Assembly: GCF_000011645.1 (NCBI RefSeq)
Contig: NC_006270.3
Span: 1,671,501-1,735,500 of the forward strand
DNA: 64,000 nt
Direction of reading: 5' to 3'
From: Bacillus licheniformis DSM 13 = ATCC 14580
GTDB lineage: Bacteria; Bacillota; Bacilli; Bacillales; Bacillaceae
A program made the position numbers and the translations under genes. The notes below the pieces were generated by a model. It was not told where the DNA came from and made no database searches. It saw only the letters and a list, made by a program, of their open reading frames with translations. The stretch's first letter is position 1; the number at the start of each line of letters is the position of its first letter. This document shows, one piece after another, positions 36,401 to 43,180 of the stretch.

Positions 36401-37751
36401 CGATCCTTTCATCGGCTATCCGGGGGAAATAGGCTATGATGACGGAACCGGGGAAAACGCCTGGGCTTTCTATGAATCCGGCAACGGGCTGGCGGTTAAA
36501 ATGACGCTTGAAAACGGGCAGGAAAAAGCCATGCTGAAAGGCGGTTTGTTTAAATTCTGGGATACAGAATTCCCTGATCCGGGCGGCACTGATTTTGCAG
36601 TAGAGGTCTATGATGCTTCGGGTGAAAAAGGCTCTCCGGGCAAAAAAATCGCCGGCCCGTTCAAGGCTGAAGCGCTCCGCACAGGCGAATGGACGACCGT
36701 TGATTTAGGTGACGAAGGCATCATCGTCGGAAAAGACTTTTACCTCGTATACGTCCAGAAAGAGGATCTGGCCAACTCACCTGGACTTGCTACAGACGAA
36801 GACGGAGAATATTCCGGCCGCAACTGGCAGTATACGGACGGCTCATGGTCAAAAGCGCCATCAGACCAAGGCAACTTTATGATCCGCGCTTTGGTCGACT
36901 ATGAATTGTCGGTGCCTGTGATTACGTCTCCTAAAGACGGATTCATCACCAACCAAAAGAACGCTGTCATTGAAGGGACATCCTCGCCGAATACGACCGT
37001 TCATCTCTTTAACGGGGATGAAGAAGCCGGAACAGCGGAAACGGCGGCAGACGGCACTTTCTCAAAAGAAATACCGTTGAATAAAGGGGAAAATGTCATC
37101 ACCGCGAAATCGTCATCGGCTTCCGGAACGACTGATGCTTCAGAACCGGTCCGGATCGTCCTTGACCAGAAAAAGCCGAAGCTTACAATCGACACGCCGG
37201 AAAGCGGCTCAAAACTCAATAAAGAGACCGTCACCGTGAAAGGAACAGTATCAGACGATCACTTAGAATCTGTTCATGTAAACGGCAAAAAAGCAGCTGT
37301 TGACAATGGCGAATATTCTGCAAGGATTATGCTTGACAACGGCAAAAATGAAATCAAAGTAACGGCATCGGATGCGGCAGGCAACAAAACGACCAAAAAG
37401 GTCACGGTAGATGTCAACTTTGAAGCGCCGCAAATCACCGGCTTGAAACCGGCCGAAGATCTCGAGCTCAAAACGGGAGAAACCGTGAAAATCGAGTTTG
37501 AAAGCGCCGCTGATTTGGATGCTGTCTTTGTGATCAGAATGCCGCTGACCAATTTCAAAACCGCTGCCCAAAACGTAACGGAGCTGCCGATCAGAGAAGT
37601 CTCAAAAGGAAAATATGAAGGATATTGGACCGCTACTTCAACTGCAAAAGCAAAAGGAGCGGAAATCGAGGTCATCGTCAGAGATGATTACGGCAATGAA
37701 ACGAGACAAACGGCAAAAGGCAAGCTGTATATCAATGAAAAGCTGAAATAA
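33453..37751 (+). CDS. bpr: Bacillopeptidase F (secreted S8 serine protease)
   Basis: A large extracellular protease of 1432 residues, essentially the length of B. subtilis Bpr. Order: signal peptide (about 1-31, ending SDAAA), I9 propeptide, S8 catalytic domain with D221 (SIDTGVQWDHP), H268 (EHGTHVTG) and S446 (DGTSMAGPH), then a long C-terminal region. The latter includes a MAM/jelly-roll-like part (YKQDFENSASGW to YIDDVAL), carboxypeptidase-regulatory-like repeats (KGTLTGTIKNKKTGEPVRHAKLY... type) and Ig-like repeats (ITSPKDGFITNQ, IDTPESGSKLNK). Start TTG 33453 has AAGGGGGAT. Processing of the C-terminus is known for B. subtilis Bpr. A terminator follows. Confidence 0.94.
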   Translation: MKRKLRKKAFSTILSGLLIGSLFMPAVSDAAAKPALTSMKEQAAAGKGKISKTLVKQFKKEDQVTFLIKLKDQVDTPKVAKQAEKNAKKKSLSAAKTEYQKRSAVVSALRVKADESQSDLKRYLKKQEKQGDVKKIRSYYIVNGMAVHATKEVMEQVAAFPEVEKVLPNEKRQLIKPTKQSVKKSAAKDEKEIEWNINRVDAPKAWKLGYDGSGTVVASIDTGVQWDHPALKEKYRGYDPQHPDQPNHEFSWYDAVSGASEPFDDLEHGTHVTGTMVGSEPDGQNQIGVAPGAKWIAVKAFSDDGGTDEDLIAAGEWILAPKDKDGNPHPEMAPDVVNNSWSGGAGIDEFYRDIVKAWRAAGIFPEFSAGNVDFANPGGPASIANPANYPEAFATGATDIDNRLADFSLQGPSPYDETKPEISAPGVNIRSSVPGSGYQDGWDGTSMAGPHVAAAAALIKQADSSITVDETEKILMETATPLTDSKFTESPNNGYGHGLVNVFDAVSAVTDGLGRAEGQVGKEGEDKSPPALNHQEITEIYSGSETPLKADVEDDVSIISVKLSYKTDDADWETIAAKQTSGDYKKGTYEAAVTVSEGKTLSYKWIVTDFGGNKTESKVYEVPISPAVTTGYKQDFENSASGWLTSGVKNSWERGIPQSGPNAAASGKNVFATNLTGPYESSANMNLLMPPVSVPKNQKLYLTYKYWRDIEEDFDYGFVYVQPEGKGEWIPAAEYSGKTSEWKDGQIDLSEYGGQTIKVMFNLQSDDSIEGDGLYIDDVALVKEVKSAGTKKRLGVEKQPAKMKDKKTKKRMIDPKKAKPAEALQEKTETKKAAPAVLPVRAQVSVLETGKSTYSNQATGAYSLAHAPGTYTLKAEAYGYESTAQTVKIESDKTTTADFVLKELKKGTLTGTIKNKKTGEPVRHAKLYIVEDAAVKPVQTDDDGSYSLTAYEGSYTVKVSANGYYSSEFSVDLKGDVSKDIDLDPFIGYPGEIGYDDGTGENAWAFYESGNGLAVKMTLENGQEKAMLKGGLFKFWDTEFPDPGGTDFAVEVYDASGEKGSPGKKIAGPFKAEALRTGEWTTVDLGDEGIIVGKDFYLVYVQKEDLANSPGLATDEDGEYSGRNWQYTDGSWSKAPSDQGNFMIRALVDYELSVPVITSPKDGFITNQKNAVIEGTSSPNTTVHLFNGDEEAGTAETAADGTFSKEIPLNKGENVITAKSSSASGTTDASEPVRIVLDQKKPKLTIDTPESGSKLNKETVTVKGTVSDDHLESVHVNGKKAAVDNGEYSARIMLDNGKNEIKVTASDAAGNKTTKKVTVDVNFEAPQITGLKPAEDLELKTGETVKIEFESAADLDAVFVIRMPLTNFKTAAQNVTELPIREVSKGKYEGYWTATSTAKAKGAEIEVIVRDDYGNETRQTAKGKLYINEKLK

Positions 37752-37759
37752 AGGTGAAA

Positions 37760-37790
37760 AGACGCTGTCTTTAATGGCAGCGTTTTTTTC
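37760..37790 (+). terminator. Rho-independent terminator after bpr
   Basis: ACGCTG (37762-37767) pairs with CAGCGT (37778-37783), 10-nt loop, followed by seven T. Confidence 0.8.
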
Positions 37791-37798
37791 GTTTTACG

Positions 37799-37805
37799 AT
37801 CGACA
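37799..37805 (-). promoter_or_regulatory. Candidate Spo0A box upstream of spoIIGA
   Basis: Reverse-strand TGTCGAT matches the 0A box TGTCGAA at six of seven positions. It lies about 50 nt upstream of the -35 box, a position where Spo0A sites occur at spoIIG in B. subtilis. Confidence 0.5.
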
Positions 37806-37852
37806 AATTCAGTACGAAAACTTCAAAAAATGTACGATTTACGCAACATTAA

Positions 37853-37886
37853 TTGACAGACTTTACCTTTGGGCTTGATTTATACT
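37853..37886 (+). promoter_or_regulatory. spoIIG promoter with 22-bp spacer
   Basis: TTGACA (37853-37858) and TATACT (37881-37886) are separated by 22 bp. The B. subtilis spoIIG promoter has exactly this overlong spacing and depends on Spo0A~P acting with sigmaA RNA polymerase. The near-perfect boxes and the location before spoIIGA make the assignment firm. Confidence 0.88.
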
Positions 37887-37933
37887 TAGGAAAACAAACA
37901 CTAAGGTCACCGAGCCGCAGAAAGGGGAAGGAT

Positions 37934-38863
37934 GTGGAAATCTATTTAGATGCGATATGGCTGTTAAACTTTTGTTTTGACTTGCTGCTTTTAATGATGA
38001 CCGCATTTATTTTAAAGCGAAGGGTTAAAAAGCGGAGGCTGATCCTAGGGGCATTTGTCGCGTCAAGCATCGTTCTGTTTATGTTTACACCTTTTTCACC
38101 GTACGTCCTTCATCCTGCCGGCAAACTGTCGTTTTCGGTTGTGATCGTTCTTGTGGCATTTGGTTTTAAGCGGTTCCGGTTTTTTTTGCAGAATTTGTTT
38201 TCTTTTTATTTTGCCACTTTTTTAATGGGAGGAGGGATTATCGGAGCGCATTCTTTGCTTGAAACGGATTCGATCATGGAAAACGGCGTCTTTATGACGA
38301 ATTGGTCCGGTTTTGGAGACCCCGTCAGCTGGCTGTTTGTCTGTGTGGGTTTTGCGGCTGTATGGCTGTTTTCAAAAAAGCGTTTTGAAGATGCTGAAGC
38401 GAAGAAAATTCAATACGAAGAACGCGTCCGCCTAGAGGCCTGCATTGGTGAACATACGCTTCATTTCACCGGATTGATTGACTCCGGAAACCAGCTCTAC
38501 GATCCAATCACAAAAACGCCCGTCATGATCGTCAATATTGAAAAATTGAAAGTTGTATTGGGAGAAGAGGCAAGTGTGACCATCAAGGAAATGAGCCCGC
38601 TTGATGCCGTCGGGAAACTGGATGAAGCACTGCCGTATATCGGGCGGATCCGCCTGATTCCGTACCGCGGGGTCGGCCATCAGCATCAGTTTCTGCTCTG
38701 CTTAAAGCCGGATCATGTGCTCGTTTGTACGGAAAGAGAAGTGATTGAAGCGCCGAAATGCCTGATTGGCATCAGCACATCACCGCTTTCCGCTGACGGC
38801 GAATTTGACGCCATCGTCCATCCGAAAATGCTGGCCGGAAACCCGGTCAAACACGTTTCTTAA
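37934..38863 (+). CDS. spoIIGA: Sporulation sigmaE factor-processing peptidase SpoIIGA
   Basis: Membrane aspartic protease that cleaves pro-sigmaE in the mother cell when activated by SpoIIR. It is 309 residues from GTG 37934, the B. subtilis length. The N-terminal half holds five membrane segments; the C-terminal half is the protease domain with the catalytic Asp183 in GLIDSGNQLYDP. The upstream in-frame extension overlaps the promoter and is excluded. AAGGGG is the ribosome binding site. sigE follows after 59 nt, forming the spoIIG operon. Confidence 0.95.
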   Translation: MEIYLDAIWLLNFCFDLLLLMMTAFILKRRVKKRRLILGAFVASSIVLFMFTPFSPYVLHPAGKLSFSVVIVLVAFGFKRFRFFLQNLFSFYFATFLMGGGIIGAHSLLETDSIMENGVFMTNWSGFGDPVSWLFVCVGFAAVWLFSKKRFEDAEAKKIQYEERVRLEACIGEHTLHFTGLIDSGNQLYDPITKTPVMIVNIEKLKVVLGEEASVTIKEMSPLDAVGKLDEALPYIGRIRLIPYRGVGHQHQFLLCLKPDHVLVCTEREVIEAPKCLIGISTSPLSADGEFDAIVHPKMLAGNPVKHVS

Positions 38864-38922
38864 ACTTGAAGTCTGTTACATTATCATACTCCTGAAGACG
38901 TTTATTTAGAAGGGGGAGGAAG

Positions 38923-39642
38923 ATGAAAAAACTAAAATTAAGGTTAACCTATCTATGGTACAAACTTTTAATGAAACTGGGGCTGAAAAGCGACGAAATT
39001 TATTATATCGGCGGAAGCGAGGCGCTTCCCCCGCCATTGTCAAAAGATGAAGAGCAGGTGCTTCTCCATAAGCTGCCTGACGGTGATCAGGCGGCACGAG
39101 CGATTTTGATTGAACGAAATCTCAGACTGGTCGTGTACATCGCGAGAAAATTTGAAAATACAGGAATCAATATCGAGGATTTAATCTCCATCGGCACGAT
39201 CGGGCTCATCAAAGCGGTGAATACGTTTAATCCCGAGAAAAAAATCAAACTGGCTACATATGCTTCCAGATGCATTGAAAATGAAATTTTGATGTATTTA
39301 AGAAGAAACAATAAAATCCGTTCAGAGGTATCATTCGACGAACCGCTGAACATCGATTGGGACGGAAATGAGCTGCTTCTCTCAGATGTGCTCGGAACAG
39401 AAAACGACATTATTACAAAAGACATCGAAGCAAACGTTGACAAGAAGCTGCTGAAAAAAGCGCTTGAACAGCTCAATGACAGAGAAAAACAGATCATGGA
39501 GCTCCGTTTCGGGCTTGTCGGAGGGGAAGAAAAAACACAAAAAGACGTTGCCGATATGCTCGGGATCTCCCAGTCATATATTTCCCGACTTGAAAAAAGA
39601 ATTATTAAAAGGCTCCGAAAAGAATTCAACAAGATGGTTTAA
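38923..39642 (+). CDS. sigE: RNA polymerase sigma-E factor (pro-sigmaE)
   Basis: Early mother-cell sigma factor of 239 residues. The N-terminal pro-sequence (MKKLKLRLTYLWYKLLMKLG and onward to about residue 27, before YIGGSEALPPPL) is the membrane-associated piece removed by SpoIIGA. Region 2 carries NLRLVVYIARKF..TG.N.EDLISIGTIGLIKAVNTF and KLATYASRCIENEILMYLR; region 4 ends with the helix-turn-helix TQKDVADMLGISQSYISRLEKR. ATG 38923 has AAGGGGGAGG. The gene order spoIIGA-sigE-sigG is as in B. subtilis. Confidence 0.97.
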   Translation: MKKLKLRLTYLWYKLLMKLGLKSDEIYYIGGSEALPPPLSKDEEQVLLHKLPDGDQAARAILIERNLRLVVYIARKFENTGINIEDLISIGTIGLIKAVNTFNPEKKIKLATYASRCIENEILMYLRRNNKIRSEVSFDEPLNIDWDGNELLLSDVLGTENDIITKDIEANVDKKLLKKALEQLNDREKQIMELRFGLVGGEEKTQKDVADMLGISQSYISRLEKRIIKRLRKEFNKMV

Positions 39643-39716
39643 TTTTTTTATGAAATTTGAAGCATTGACAGTCAAGGGTTTTCGGCTCGATCTTCTTATT
39701 TTTGGAAATTAACGAT

Positions 39717-39745
39717 GCATATTTTTCCCACCCGAGGAGATACTG
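39717..39745 (+). promoter_or_regulatory. SigmaF-type promoter of sigG
   Basis: GCATA (39717-39721) and GGAGATACTG (39736-39745), spacer 14. The -10 matches the sigmaF consensus GGnnAnAMTR at every position. In B. subtilis sigG (spoIIIG) is switched on in the forespore by sigmaF. Confidence 0.75.
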
Positions 39746-39781
39746 AACTTTGTACAGCAGCTCCTGTAGGGAGGGAAAAAA

Positions 39782-40561
39782 GTGTCGAGGAATAAAGTTG
39801 AAATCTGCGGGGTTGATACATCAAAACTGCCCGTACTGAAGAACGAAGAGATGAGAAAGTTATTCAAGCAAATGCAGGATGAAGGAGACACAACAGCGAG
39901 AGAAAAGCTTGTTAACGGCAATTTGCGCCTTGTCTTAAGCGTCATTCAAAGGTTTAACAACAGAGGAGAATATGTTGATGACTTATTCCAAGTCGGCTGC
40001 ATCGGACTAATGAAATCAATTGATAATTTTGACCTGAGCCACAATGTTAAGTTTTCAACATATGCTGTACCAATGATCATCGGAGAAATCCGCAGATATT
40101 TGCGCGATAACAACCCGATCCGCGTCTCACGGTCACTCAGGGATATCGCGTACAAGGCGCTGCAAGTGAGAGAACGGCTGATCAGTGAGACAAGCAGGGA
40201 GCCGACTGCTCAGGAGATCGCTAAAGAGCTTGAAGTGTCCCATGAAGAAATCGTTTTTGCGCTTGACGCCATTCAAGATCCTGTATCTTTGTTTGAGCCG
40301 ATTTACAATGACGGAGGAGATCCGATTTATGTCATGGATCAAATCAGCGATGAGCGCAACAAGGATTCGCAATGGATCGAAGAGCTCGCCTTAAAAGAAG
40401 GCATGAGACGGCTGAATGAACGGGAAAAAATGATCCTCAGAAAACGCTTCTTCCAAGGCAAGACGCAAATGGAAGTCGCTGATGAGATCGGAATCTCCCA
40501 AGCCCAGGTCTCAAGGCTGGAAAAAGCCGCCATTAAACAAATGAATAAGAACATTCACTAA
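39782..40561 (+). CDS. sigG: RNA polymerase sigma-G factor
   Basis: Late forespore sigma factor of 259 residues. It begins SRNKVEICGVDTSKLPVL. Region 2: NLRLVLSVIQRF..RGEYVDDLFQVGCIGLMKSIDNFD and KFSTYAVPMIIGEIRRYLRD; region 3: PTAQEIAKEL; region 4 helix-turn-helix: TQMEVADEIGISQAQVSRLEK. Start GTG 39782 follows GGGAGGG. It lies 139 nt after sigE with its own sigmaF-type promoter, so read-through from spoIIG and forespore-specific initiation are both possible, as known in B. subtilis. Confidence 0.97.
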   Translation: MSRNKVEICGVDTSKLPVLKNEEMRKLFKQMQDEGDTTAREKLVNGNLRLVLSVIQRFNNRGEYVDDLFQVGCIGLMKSIDNFDLSHNVKFSTYAVPMIIGEIRRYLRDNNPIRVSRSLRDIAYKALQVRERLISETSREPTAQEIAKELEVSHEEIVFALDAIQDPVSLFEPIYNDGGDPIYVMDQISDERNKDSQWIEELALKEGMRRLNEREKMILRKRFFQGKTQMEVADEIGISQAQVSRLEKAAIKQMNKNIH

Positions 40562-40585
40562 GCCGCAGTCAATCTGCGGCTTTTC
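40560..40585 (+). terminator. Rho-independent terminator after sigG
   Basis: AGCCGCAG (40561-40568) pairs with CTGCGGCT (40574-40581), 5-nt loop, then a short T-run (TTTT). Confidence 0.8.
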
Positions 40586-40696
40586 ACATGCTAAAAATGG
40601 AAAATCTCTCATTCACTTTATTAAATATATAAGCTATAATAAAAGAATTATATTTTAATTTATCAGAATATTTACATAAAAAAAGGGGGATTTTAA

Positions 40697-41494
40697 GTGG
40701 TTCTGCAGCTTGAGCATGCTTCACTAAAACGAAACGGAGAGTGGATATTAAAGGATATTGATTGGACGGTGGAAAAGGGGGAGCACTGGGCGTTATACGG
40801 ATTGAACGGAGCCGGCAAAACCGCACTGCTCAATATGCTGTGCGCTTATTATTTTCCGACAATAGGAAAAGTCACCGTGTTAGGGCGCGAATTCGGAAAA
40901 ACGGAGCTTGGCGAGAAGCTTCGGCGAAAAATCGGCCTTGTTTCAGCCGCCCTGCAGCAGAAGCTTTATCCTGAAGACAGTGCATTTGAAATTGTTTTAA
41001 GCGGCGCCTTCGCTTCGATCGGCCTTTATGAATCGCCTTCACAGTCTGTCAGAGAGAAAGCGGTCGCCCTCTTGGAGGAATTCGGCTCCATCCGCTATGC
41101 GGACAGGAGATATGAAACGCTCTCCCAGGGAGAAAAGCAAAAGGTGCTGATCGCAAGGGCCTTGATGGCCGATCCTGAGCTGCTGATTCTCGACGAACCT
41201 GTCACCGGTCTAGATTTTATCGCGAGGGAGCAGGTGCTGGATACGGTTGAACAAATTGCCAAGAAAGACAGTGCGCCGTCCATGCTTTACGTTACTCACC
41301 ATGCAGAAGAAATTCTCCCCGCTTTCAGCCAAACCCTGCTGTTAAAAAAAGGGGAAGTGTTTGCGTTGGGAAAGACAAGAGAGATGATGTCCGGCGAGGT
41401 TCTGTCCGAATTTTTCGATATGCCCGTCCAGGCGGTATGGACGGAAGATCGGCCGTACTTGTCCAAGAAAAAAACTGCAAACCTCAATGTTTAA
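40697..41494 (+). CDS. ylmA: ABC transporter ATP-binding protein YlmA
   Basis: A 265-residue ATPase subunit with Walker A GLNGAGKTALLN (about residues 35-46), Q-loop region, ABC signature LSQGEKQK, Walker B LLILDEPVTGLD and the H-loop YVTHHAEEI. No permease gene is adjacent, so its partner and substrate are unknown. GTG 40697 has AAGGGGGA, with an AT-rich leader before it. The gene lies directly after sigG, as in B. subtilis, and ends in a terminator. Confidence 0.9.
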   Translation: MVLQLEHASLKRNGEWILKDIDWTVEKGEHWALYGLNGAGKTALLNMLCAYYFPTIGKVTVLGREFGKTELGEKLRRKIGLVSAALQQKLYPEDSAFEIVLSGAFASIGLYESPSQSVREKAVALLEEFGSIRYADRRYETLSQGEKQKVLIARALMADPELLILDEPVTGLDFIAREQVLDTVEQIAKKDSAPSMLYVTHHAEEILPAFSQTLLLKKGEVFALGKTREMMSGEVLSEFFDMPVQAVWTEDRPYLSKKKTANLNV

Positions 41495-41512
41495 AGCTTC
41501 GGATGTGTTTGG

Positions 41513-41543
41513 GAGCCTCCTTCTATTATGGAGGCTCTTTTTC
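41513..41543 (+). terminator. Rho-independent terminator after ylmA
   Basis: GAGCCTCC (41513-41520) pairs with GGAGGCTC (41530-41537), 9-nt loop, then TTTTT. Confidence 0.88.
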
Positions 41544-41611
41544 AGCTTTCATCATCTTAAAGAAGCTGGTAAGATAATAAAGAACGTCATGTTTTAGGGG
41601 AGTTCATCATT

Positions 41612-41641
41612 ATGATCATTCAATTCATTCGCTACAGATAA
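41612..41641 (+). CDS. Leader peptide MIIQFIRYR, candidate macrolide-sensing
   Basis: A nine-codon frame with its own ribosome binding site (GGGGAG at 41597-41602, spacing 9). It ends Arg-Tyr-Arg-stop. Arg/Lys-x-Arg/Lys is the known macrolide-dependent arrest motif of erm-type leaders such as ErmDL (MRLR). Directly after the stop comes a long attenuator-type stem-loop and then a TlrB/RlmA-like rRNA methyltransferase gene. Inference: a ribosome stalled with codon 8 or 9 in the active site would cover about to base 41648 and block the 5' arm of the hairpin, letting transcription continue. The peptide and hairpin are seen; the drug response is predicted. Confidence 0.6.
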   Translation: MIIQFIRYR

Positions 41642-41643
41642 TG

Positions 41644-41727
41644 AAAGGTATAGACAAACGCTTAGCCCATCCACACCTATGGCTTTAAAAATGCCGAAGG
41701 AGCGGGTTTATTTGTCTATGCCTTTTT
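41644..41727 (+). terminator. Attenuator-type stem-loop between leader peptide and methyltransferase pseudogene
   Basis: AAAGGTATAGACAAA (41644-41658) pairs with TTTGTCTATGCCTTT (41711-41725), 15 bp with one G-U, followed by TT. The 52-nt loop can fold further: CGCT (41659-41662) with AGCG (41701-41704), and AGCC..AT with ATGGCT around 41664-41685. The 5' arm starts three bases after the leader stop codon, the arrangement expected for ribosome-mediated transcription attenuation. The T-run is short (TTTTTC). Confidence 0.65.
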
Positions 41728-41761
41728 CATTGATCTAAATACGAATGAATGAGGTGTAACA

Positions 41762-42639
41762 ATGATGAATAAAAAATTAAAAAGAGCAGCGCTTATGAAG
41801 GAGCATGAAACGATGTTTCAGTGCCCGCTATGCGCCGCGAACATGGCGATCAGCGAGTTAAAAAGCCTTATATGTTCAAACAGACATACGTTTGATATCG
41901 CAAAAGGAGGGTATGTCAATGTCGCGACGCATTCTCCTTCCGTTAAGATTTATTTGAAGCCAGAAGAATGTTAGCAGCCGCCGGCTTTTTTGAACCGATG
42001 AGAGGCGCGTTGACAGACCGTCTTAAACAAGCCGGCCTGCCGTTTTGCAATTTTGTCAGGATCCTCGATGCCGGCTGCGGGGAAGGTTCGCATTTGACGC
42101 GAATCGCTGAAACGCTAGAAGCGCGTTTCGGAACGCCTGTCCTTGGAGTCGGGCTGGATTTGGCGAAAGCCGGGATTGTATCGGCGGCTAAGCAAGAAAG
42201 AGAGGCGATCTGGTGTGTCGCCGATCTGGCTGCCGCACCGTTTCGGAATCGTTCATTCGACGCGATCCTCAATATATTGTCGCCTTCTAATTACGCGGAA
42301 TTCGAGCGGCTGTTATCGGATGACGGCATCGTTTTGAAAGTGATTCCGAGAAGCGGCCATCTGAAAGAACTGAGGAGATTTTTGTACGACGGCTCGGACA
42401 AACAAGCCTATACGAGCGAGGATACGGCTGAGCGCTTCGCGTCTCATTTTGATCTGATCGACAGAACGGAGATCGCCTACAGCAAACGTTTAGACCGAAT
42501 CCAGCTCCCGCCGCTCATCAAGATGACGCCTTTATCATGGCGCGCGCAAAAGGAGCGGATCAATGCCTTTCTAAAGAAGGAATCCGCTGTTATGACCGTC
42601 CATCTCGATATTTTAGCCGGCAGGAAAAAAACGAAATAA
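41762..42639 (+). pseudogene. Frameshifted 23S rRNA (guanine-N1)-methyltransferase, RlmA/TlrB/YxjB family
   Basis: Two overlapping frames make one protein. Frame 1 (41762-41974, after GAGGTG) encodes the zinc-finger N-terminus: CPLC (MFQCPLCAANM), then C and H in SLICSNRHTFDIAKGGYVN. Frame 2 continues from about 41950 (LFEARRMLAAAGFFEP) to 42639 with the SAM-binding ILDAGCGEGSHL, the ILNILSPSNYAEF motif and a C-terminal KMTPLSW. The join falls between SVK and LFEARR, where family members have several more residues (from memory), so a small deletion is likely. This family methylates G745/G748 of 23S rRNA and gives tylosin-type resistance in some actinomycetes. As written it would yield a 70-residue truncated product; a sequencing error cannot be excluded. 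In B. subtilis ylmB is at this place. Confidence 0.85.
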
Positions 42640-42647
42640 ACCACTGA

Positions 42648-42678
42648 AAAGGCAGTCTAAATAAAGGACTGCCTTTCA
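42648..42678 (+). terminator. Stem-loop after the methyltransferase pseudogene
   Basis: AAAGGCAGTC (42648-42657) pairs with GACTGCCTTT (42667-42676), 9-nt loop. The T-run is only the end of the stem, so termination may be partial. Confidence 0.65.
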
Positions 42679-42717
42679 TATAATCTTAAAAGGACATTTG
42701 ATCAGAGGAGGCGTGCG

Positions 42718-42957
42718 GTGGACATGATGAATATTTCTGATTTCCAGATAAAAGATGTCGTTAACGTATCAAACGGAAAAAAGCTCGGCAGCATCGGCGA
42801 TATCGATATAAATGTAACGACAGGCAAAATACAGGCGATCGTCATCGGAGGAACGGGGAAAGTTTTCGGATTTTTCGGAAAAGAAGAGGAAATCGTCATT
42901 CCGTGGCGAAATATTGTTAAAATTGGAGAAGATGTGATTCTTGTGCGTTTAAGCTGA
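42718..42957 (+). CDS. ylmC: YlmC/YmxH family PRC-barrel-like protein
   Basis: A 79-residue protein with the family core DVVNVSNGKKLGSIGDIDIN, GKIQAIVIGGTGK and EEIVIPWRNIVKIGEDVILV, a PRC-barrel-like fold. Members are common in spore formers; a sporulation link is known for the paralogue YmxH by expression, but the function is not established. GTG 42718 is chosen because GAGGAGG (42705-42711) is 6 nt upstream; ATG 42724 or 42727 would give the length usual in B. subtilis minus two residues and is almost as likely. A terminator follows. Confidence 0.88.
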   Translation: MDMMNISDFQIKDVVNVSNGKKLGSIGDIDINVTTGKIQAIVIGGTGKVFGFFGKEEEIVIPWRNIVKIGEDVILVRLS

Positions 42958-42986
42958 TCTAGCACAATCAGATGCTGCCTGATCAA

Positions 42987-43016
42987 TCGGCGGACCTTTA
43001 TCCGCCTGCTTTTTTC
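42987..43016 (+). terminator. Rho-independent terminator after ylmC
   Basis: GGCGGA (42989-42994) pairs with TCCGCC (43001-43006), 6-nt loop, then TGC and TTTTTT. Confidence 0.8.
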
Positions 43017-43077
43017 AAAATGTTGTGAACGATGAGAACGTCTGCAAAAGCAGGGATAAATGTTGCAAACAATACAT

Positions 43078-43107
43078 TTCGTTTAGTTTTTTGAAACGAA
43101 ACTAAAC
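43078..43107. repeat. Upstream region of ylmD with a perfect 12-bp inverted repeat
   Basis: Within the ~220-nt gap before ylmD, TTCGTTTAGTTT and AAACTAAACGAA form a perfect palindromic repeat with a 6 to 9-nt centre, ending at 43110. A TAAAAT at about 43125 may be the -10 box of the ylmD operon, which would place the repeat over or next to the -35 region. It looks like an operator; I cannot name the regulator. Confidence 0.55.
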
Positions 43108-43180
43108 GAATGCATCAAGATGTGTTAAAATAGGAGCGATATGATGAAAGACTACGATGTTTGTCGAAAGGCTGATCACC

